DNA of 64,000 bases. Source: Tetradesmus obliquus (lineage: Eukaryota > Chlorophyta > Chlorophyceae > Sphaeropleales > Scenedesmaceae). The translations under genes and the position numbers were made by a program. The notes beneath the pieces were generated by a model. That model worked only from the letters and a program-made list of their open reading frames with translations. It did no database searches and had not been told where the DNA came from. This document shows, piece by piece, positions 56,601-64,000 of this stretch. Location: the NCBI GenBank assembly GCA_030272155.1, contig CP126191.1:7400501-7464500 (forward strand), read 5' to 3'. The stretch's first letter is position 1. Every line of letters begins with the position of its first letter.

Positions 56601-59600
56601 GAAGGTTCGTCCTTCTTGTATCGGGCTGATATCACAACAGTACAGGAATGTAGTTCTGATGGTAGCTAATGTTTGTGTGTTGCTTGCGCTAGGAACAGCT
56701 GTCACTGTTGTGCTGTTCTGTGCTTAACCAAGCTCACAGCATGTGGCCGTATCTGACCCTTGCTTGTTTGGTTCAGCCTCTGTGCTGGGCCAAGCTGGTT
56801 TGGAAGCCACCTCTGGTGGTTTGGGACTGCCAAGCAGCTTCCCTTGGTTGCTCTTGGTTGCTCTTGCTGGAAAAGCGTAATCGATTGATTTTTGGGACAG
56901 TGGCTTGCAGTATAATGCAACCCCTGCTGTCGTTTGTACTACGCAACTGTGAGCGAACTATCAAGGGTGGCGCCTCACCAGCGGCAGCAGTTTGTGTGTA
57001 ACAAATAAGGTGCTGCTGCGCTTGCAGGCGGGTGTGGATGGCGGCGCGCTGCAACTCTCCACTCAGCAGGCGGCTGGCAGTGGCAACCTGCTCGCATTGG
57101 CAGGCTGCACCTTCACTGGCAATACGGCTGGCGTGTTTGGTGGGGCGGTGGCGGTGTACAACCAGGGCCTGGCAGTCAAGAATTCCAGCTTTGAAGCCAA
57201 CCAGGTATTGGTGCAGGCGGACATGAGCAGGGTGGGAGCAGCAGAGTTTTCCCTCCAAACTCCCAAGTATCATCAACTGTCGTGGGGTCAATAGTTTCTA
57301 ATATGCAGTGGTGCGTTTTGACAATGCACTGGTTGAAGCAGTGGCAGCAAGTCCCATTGACTCTGTTGGTGCGGCATCAGCAGGCCCAGCTTGCTGCGTT
57401 TTCTCCAGCTTCTTGCCACACCAAGGCATGTTGCTGTTGAAACATACATAGCACCTGCAGCGCTCTGCTGTCAGACGACAAAGGTGCAGCACAGGCTGCC
57501 TGGACACAGCTTGATCCTGTTTCGCGCTGCTGCTACGTTGCAGGCAGACGACAGCGGTGGTGCCGTCTACCTCAACAATGCTCCCGCTGCAACGCTGGCT
57601 CACAGCGTTTTTGAGCGCAACATGGCTCAGAAGGGTGATGCTGGGGCGGTGCTCCTCTTCAGTGTGGGTCTGCTGGACATGACAGACATCATCATGAGGG
57701 GCAACAAGGTGCGCAGCGTGGTGGCTGGCCTGGTGCTGGCATGGCTGACGCATGCACGCAGCACATTTTGCAGTTGTGTGAGCTGCCTGCCTGCTGCTCT
57801 GTAACTCCAGCCAGCAGCAGCAAAAACAGCAGAGCCTGAGCTGAAACATTCTTACAGTCGCCTAGCTGGTGACTGAGCGCTGCTGTTGCTGTTGGCACGT
57901 CTGTGGCTGCTGTTGCGTCAACAGGCCCAGGGCGGCAACGGCGGCGCAATGCAAGCAGCCCAGTTGGCTTCTGGCACGCTGTCGGACCTTACCGTAACAG
58001 ACGGCTACGCCAGTGTTGCTGGTGGTGGCCTGTCTTTCCTCGGCTGCAGCAACGTAACGCTTCAGGGCTGTACCTTGTACAACAACACAGCGCCCCTGGG
58101 CGCAGGCCTAGCTGCAGACAGCAGTCAGCTCGTGCTGCGGTCAGTGAACATCAGCAGCAACCTCGCAGTGGAGGAGGAGGCTGGGGAGGGCGGCCGCCGC
58201 AGGAAGCTTCAACAGGCGGTGCGTGCGTTATGCTGAATTGGCAAGCATTGACATTTGCTGTGTAAATGTGCCTTCGCAGCACCTGTTCCAGTGGTGAGTC
58301 AGCCAGTTGCTGCTGCGCTTTGTCGAAGCGCTTGTTGAGCAGCACAGCACACATCATCAGCTGGTTGCTGTTGGTGCCGTTTCCAATCCCGCCGTTGCTG
58401 CGTGCTGTGTACCATGTTGGCGCAGGCTGCTGCTGAGGGGTTGAATGTGCGGCAGTATGGCTCTGAGGTGTATACCTCCCCCACTGGCGGGGCCATCCTG
58501 GTGCAGCAGTCCTCCCTCAGCATGGCAGACAGCAGCCTGGCAGGCAACACAGCGGGGGGTGACGCTGGCGCCTTGTTTGTCCACGCACCATCAGAACTCA
58601 ACATCACCAACGTCACATTTGCTGACAATGTAGCGGAGAGGGGCGTTGGCGGCGGTGTGGTGGTCAGGGGTGCCGGTGCTGCAGTTGCTGCTAGTGTCAG
58701 GGGCTGCACCTTCAGCGGCAATGCAGCCAGGCTGGGCAGCGGCGGCGCTGTGGTGCTTGACTCAGGCCTGGGCCCCCTGCAGGTGGCTGCACAGGGCTGC
58801 AGCTTCACACGAAACACAGCAGGTGCGGCCAGTAGGCAGCTGCCATTAGCTCGCTGCGTACGCTGTCGGCAGCAGGACCCAACTGCTTATGTAGCCTAGC
58901 GGTGCGCATGCCTGCAACCACATGGCTGCTGCCAGAACCTAACCTGCGCTGTTGGCGCTCACACAATTTCTGCCCTGCCTTTCGTATGCACCGCTGCACA
59001 CCGCTGCATGCTGCAGGGAGGAGTGGGGGGTGCCATTGCCGCAGCTGGCCCCACCGCGCTCACATGCTCAGACTGCAGCTCCGAATCCAACCAAGCCGGG
59101 CAGCACGGCGGCTGGCTGCACTGCAGCGGCTGCAGCAGCACCACAGTCGCTGCCGGCCGCAGCAGCAGCAACACAGCAGGTGCTGCTGGTGGCGCTGTGA
59201 GCTGCGTTGACTGTGGCTCCTTCTCCACGCAGCAGTCCGAGTACAGCAGCAATGCGGCTGGCTCAGGAGGCGCTGTAGCGGTGCAGACAGCTGCCGCAGT
59301 GGCTGTGACAGACTGCAAGATCGACAGCAACAGTGCGGGCAGCACCACGCAAGATGCAGTGACCAGCCGCCTGGTGCGCCGCGTGTATGCGCTGCCTCCT
59401 GCCTGGCAGGCCATGTATGGTGTGGGGGCAGCGACTGCAGGGCTGGGCTGCGGTGCGCAGGGAGCAGGCGGCGGGCTGTGCATGTCGGGTGCTGCTGCAG
59501 CCACCATCCAGGCCAACAGCCTCACAGGCAACAAGGGCAGCACCGGCGGCGCCCTGTTTGCATCAGCAGACTGTGAGGCAGTTGCAGGAGGCTGCAGGGC

Positions 59601-62600
59601 GGGCCAGGTGAATGTGACAGACCTCACAGCGCGTGGCAACTCAGCGACAGAGGCGGGTGGCGTGCTGTACACCACCACGCCTGCAGCGGTGAATGTGGGG
59701 GATGCTGGCAAGGACCCGGCTTCCACAGCAGCAGAGCAGCGGCGCCAGCAGATTGTGCAGCAGCTGTCAGACAGCAACACGGTTGGTAAAGGCGGCTATG
59801 GGCCGGCAGTGGCCTCCTTCCCCACCACGCTGTCTCTGATGCACACAGCGCAGGACGAGGAGGGTGTGGCTGCTCCTGAACCTCAAGCGACCGAGCAAGC
59901 AGCGCTGCAACAGCAGAGCCAGCAGCAGCCCAAGCAGGGCAGTACAGGCAGGAGGCTGCAGCAGCTACCGCTGCCACCAGGAAGTGACATTGCTGCTGCT
60001 GTGTCCAGCGCCACAGCTGACATCAAGCAGCAGGTCAACAGCACCTACAGGACAACGCCAGCTCCAACAGCTGCAACGAGTGAGTGGGGAAGACACACAG
60101 CAGGGCGCGTGCATGCACAGCGTGCCTGCTCCTGCCAAGCACGCACCTGAAAACCCACAGGACTCTGGGTGATGATTTCTGACGCTGCTGCCGCTGCTGC
60201 AGGTGACACCCTGCAGCCCTTCTGCCCCGCGCTGGGTGCCTCCATCACAGCGCAGCGCGCCATGGCGGTGGGCGCCAACCAGAACTTCTCCCTGCCCGTC
60301 AGCGTGCTGGACGCCTTTGGCTCACAGGCGCGGCGCGGCCCCGGCAGCGACTGGATCGTGGCGCTGTCACAGAACAGCGGCGGCGCGCGCACGCTGTCCG
60401 GCAACATGCGCGGCGCGCTGTCTGGCGGCTACGTGGTGCTGCAGGGGCTGTCCATCCAAGCGGAGCCCGGCAGCAGGCTCAACCTGACACTGAGCGCTGT
60501 GCCACCACCAGGCAGCGGCGACAAGGTGCGCGCTGCATGCTGTAGCTGCATTGCAGCGCACGCCCCGATGCTCTGCTTACCCTTTGGTGCAACTGCCATG
60601 CTTGCAGGACCACCTTCAATCTGCCTGCATGCAGCCTGTCGCCATGCAGCCGTCAACAGGCCACTGACAAGAATCTGCTGTTTCTGTTCTATTGTGGTGC
60701 CGGTCCTGCTGCAGCCGCTGTCCGCCACCATTGACGTGCTGGTCAGGCCATGCCTCGCTGGGGAGTATGCAACAGTCAGCAGTGAGCCTGGCCAGGCCAG
60801 CAGCAGCGTCAGCTGCCGCACCTGTGCCGCCCCCACCTTCAGCTTCAGTGCATACCCGCCACCAGGTGCAGCAGCAGCAGCAGCCAGTGAGAAGGACATC
60901 TGCCAGAGCTGCCCTGAGCGGGGCATCTGCGTAGCCGGTGAGGCTGGGTGCTGACACTGCAGCAGTGCCAGTGCGGCAGCTCATGCCAGCCGTGTGTTTG
61001 TAGCGCATGTGCTGCGATGCTTGTGCAAGGCTTACTGTTGAATGCAGCCACCATCGGTTTGATTATCACCTTATGTTACCATGATCTGGGCCATAAGCGC
61101 ACCCTGGCCTTTCTGAGCGAGTACGTTTGAAGTGTGTTTGAACACCCCCACTGCCTGTGCGCTCCTGCAGGCATGGTGATCCCGGAGTCTGGCGCCTTCC
61201 AGGTGCACCCACGCAGCACTGCCATCCGCCGCTGCCCCAACGTGCGCGCCTGCCAGCGCAACGCCACAGCCACGCTCAACCTGCAGGGGCTGCAGTGCGC
61301 CAACAGGCGCTACATTGACCCCGCAGACATAGACCCACAGCCCTACACGGCATTGCAGTGCAGCGCAGGCTACGCAGGTGCGTGCTAGACTTGTGAAGGC
61401 TGCCATGCCTCCAACGGCAGCCAACAGAAGAGCCATGCCTGCTGCATGCAAGGGCTTGCAAAAGTTTGACTGCAGTTGCATGTGAAAGCAGTGATGCAGC
61501 CACGCACCCCATGCAGCAGAAATTACAGTGCTGGACAGTGCAGGCTGTGCGCTGTAAGATCAATCTCACCGTCGCTGCTGACGCACCCGCCTTGCCGCCC
61601 ATTTTGTGCCGCAAACACCACGCGCAGGCCCCTTCTGCAGCAGCTGCTACAGGCCGGGCCGCAACCTGTGGCTGCTGCAGCAGCTGGAGCGGGCCGGCGG
61701 CCCCAAGCAGGGCTTCACCCTGGGTGACCAGGTGGTGCTCGCTAGCGGGCGGGCGGGCGGCATGGCTGGCCGCGGCGAGGTGTACGGCAAGGCCAGCGGC
61801 CGCTGCCGCCGCTGCCCCCACCTGGCCGCCGCCTGGCTGGGCTTCCTGCTGTCACGGCTGCTGGACCTGCTTGTGATCGGGTGCATGGCGGCGCTGTGGC
61901 TGCTGTACGGCTGGCTGTCACACTCGGCCGCAGCCACTGCGTTTGTGCAGCTCAAGCACCAGCGCATGGCCTCCCTCAAGATGCGCGACAGCATCTTCGG
62001 CTCGGCGCTCTCCATTAAAGGTGGCCTGCAAGCAGCACCGACCCTCAGTGAGGCTTACTTTTCGGCAGCCAGCAGCAACGCCTCAGCCGCACGCAGCGCC
62101 ACCCTCAGCAGGGAGATGCAGCGTGAGATGAGGCACCAACCCAGCAGCATGAGAGTGCGTGAGAGTGCCGCAAGGCAGGCTAGCGGCCCACCAGTGGAGC
62201 ATGCCCACCTGCAGCTGCAGGCCTCTGTCACACAGCCGCTGGGCACTGGACCCGGTGCCATCATGGAACTACCAAATGGCAGCAGGGTGATGCCACCTGC
62301 AGGAGCAGCTGTCGGGCCTGCTTACACCAGTCCATTCAGCCTGGTAGATCAGCCGTCGGTGCAGCACATGTTGGTCAGTGAGCCATCAGGGAGCTCCCTG
62401 CAAGGTGCTGCCAGCAGGGTCTTCAGCGGCGGGCTGTACCACATCTACCGGCCAGCCAGCATGCGCTGGTCATCTGCTGTCAGCGTGGTGGACCTGCTGC
62501 GGCAGCAGTACATGCATGGCCATGGCAGCAGCCCCGCCAACATGTCGCAGCAGGGGGGTGGCGATGACGTGCTGGGGCAGCAGGCTGCGCTGCTGCTGAT

Positions 62601-64000
62601 GGCGGTGAAGCACCTGGCCTGCCTGGCGCAGGTGGGACGCACTGCTGGAGACGGCTGCAGACCACGCAGCGGCATGTTGCACAGTTCTGGCAGCGCTGCT
62701 GTGTATGATGCCTTGACTGTCGCCCTTGTCTTATGCATCAAGACAGCCTCGGTGAAGGTTTAAACAAGCATCTACTGGAGTGTTTGTTGTCGCTCTGGTG
62801 CATGCAATCCTCTTGATGATTAGCAAACCTCTGGTTAATAAGCCAACTTCATTTGTGCTCCCTGTCTGTGCTGGCATGCTTGCAGGTGCTGCTTGATGCT
62901 GCGCAGGTGGCTGCGGTGCTGCTGTCGCTGGACCTGGTGCTGCTGGTGCCCGACTGGGCGGCACAGGGCCTGGCGGGGGTGCTGCTCACGCAGGCGCACA
63001 CCTGGCAGTACGTGCCCTTTGAGTGCCTCATCCCGGGCGGCTCGCAGGCCTCGGCAGCGGTGGCGCAGACGGTGGCGGTGATGCTGCTGCCAGGTGAGCG
63101 CAAGAGGGAGGGACACCTGCTGCAACTGCAAGCGCTGGTCACTTTGCGCCGCATACGCACGCACGTGCACACGCGCCATAGACCTAGACGTGGTGCTGAC
63201 AATGTGCACGCTGTGAGCGCAGGGTCTTACTTGTGTTTGTGTGTGCAGCACTGTTGCAGGCGTGTGGATGGTGGGCTGGAGGTTATCATTAGCAATCTTG
63301 CTGCTGCACACACATTAGTACGAATTTGTGCTGGAGCTGCTTTGCTTTTCTGCTTGCTCACTTGTCTGTGGCATCCACCGCCCTTTCGCCGCTGCCTGCA
63401 GTCATCTACACGCTCGTGCTGTCCCCCATGCTGCTGTGGCTGGTGGACCTGTCGAGGGACAGTGCGCTGTTCAGGCAGCACGTGCTGGCACGCGCAGCAG
63501 CACCAGCAGTGTCCAAGGACACCCCAGCACAAGCAGGGACAGCTGCTGCGGCACCAGCAGGGGCCAGGCGCGGCTGCAGCTGGCTGTCGCGCTTCTGGCC
63601 CGTCGAGAGCGGCACGTGGACGCTGTTTGCGGCGGTGGCTGTAGCCTCCATGGCCTACTGCTACAGCTTCTACGTGGCCACGCTCACCGCGGCCTTCAAC
63701 TGCATGTCGCTCAGCACCAGGCAGGGCGTGCCGGGCGAGCAGCAGGTCACGCGCAGCGTGTGGGTGCCCGACATGCAGCTCTCCTGCAGCTCACCGCCGC
63801 AGCTGGCAGCCATGGCTGTGGCCTGCCTCATAGGCATACCGCTGCTGGTCGGCTACTGGCTGCTGCTGCTCACGCTGGCCTGGCCCAAGCACCCCGCCTC
63901 GCCAGCGCCTGTGGCCGCCTGCAAGGCGAGCTCGCGGCTGCTGAGGGCGCTGGCCAGCTACTGGGCGCTGCTCAAGCGGGCGTGCCTGCTGCCCTTCACC
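53690..64000 (+). CDS. PMP-repeat / polytopic membrane protein, diverged paralogue (3' end outside window)
   Basis: Begins with a signal peptide (MPAGCVHALALSLVLVAGVA). Exons as read: 53690-53770, 53989-54299, 54468-54642, 54899-55015, 55357-55557, 55794-56084, 56348-56509, 57028-57204, 57544-57708, 57925-58218, 58426-about 58822, about 59018-60079, 60203-60525, 60715-60937, 61171-61377, 61628-62631, 62886-63093 and 63402 to the edge. The exon pair near 58822/59018 does not join in phase with the simplest sites, so that junction is unsure. The ectodomain has the same GGA(I/L)/FxxN repeats (GGAVSAYDADVTATNCSF, GGAVAVYNQGLAVKNSSF), then a Cys-rich segment (CRTCAAPTFSF, CQSCPERGICVAG, CSSCYRPGRN), a first transmembrane helix (LLDLLVIGCMAALWLLYGW), a long Ser/Gln-rich loop, and further helices. 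Same architecture as copies A and B but low sequence identity. The window ends before any EF-hand could be seen. Confidence 0.83.

Overview
This window is nuclear DNA of a eukaryote, most likely a chlorophyte green alga. The support is indirect: very intron-rich genes with GT-AG introns, GC-rich coding sequence full of CAG/GCA triplet runs (polyQ, polyA), TGTAA poly(A)-type signals downstream of several stop codons, and large beta-helix repeat membrane proteins of the kind found in chlorophycean genomes. A Scenedesmus/Tetradesmus-like alga would fit, but the species is inference. There is no CRISPR array, rRNA, convincing tRNA or transposase.

Layout. (1) 1-10029, plus strand: the 3' part of a giant gene for a PMP-repeat (polymorphic-outer-membrane-protein-like) ectodomain, a multi-pass membrane domain and one EF-hand; its first exons lie left of the window. 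(2) 11052-14218, plus: animal-type PLP decarboxylase of the CSAD/GAD family, 8 exons. (3) 15501-20474, minus: M3 zinc oligopeptidase, 11 exons. (4) 21610-22863, minus: small membrane-anchored coiled-coil protein, 2 exons. (5) 23303-29189, plus: LRR, paired EF-hand, p25-alpha/TPPP-like and coiled-coil protein, 17 exons, a likely ciliary or microtubule protein. (6) 29854-40668, plus: valyl-tRNA synthetase with an N-terminal GST-like domain, 26 exons. (7) 41756-53019, minus: a complete second copy of gene 1, 15 exons, 2582 residues. (8) 53690 to the right edge, plus: a diverged paralogue of genes 1 and 7, head-to-head with gene 7 and cut by the window end.

The main structure is a large inverted duplication. 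Bases 1-10036 are mirrored at about 51809-41750, leaving about 31.7 kb of single-copy DNA with five housekeeping or cellular genes between the arms. The inner ends of both arms fall within about ten bases of the stop codon. Identity between the arms is a mosaic: a 3.4 kb tract (3497-6890 against 44797-48200) is nearly identical including an intron, while the cytoplasmic linker exon, several introns and one ectodomain exon are strongly diverged. That pattern points to gene conversion between the arms. A 52-bp triplication carrying a splice donor is present in both arms.

The three PMP-like genes form a local family, probably cell-surface or wall-facing receptors with Ca2+-binding tails; the genes between them are unrelated. 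Splice sites were chosen by eye so that phase stays open and family motifs are preserved. The exon lists of genes 3 to 7 sum to whole codons from start to stop. Individual borders may still be off by a base or a nearby alternative site.
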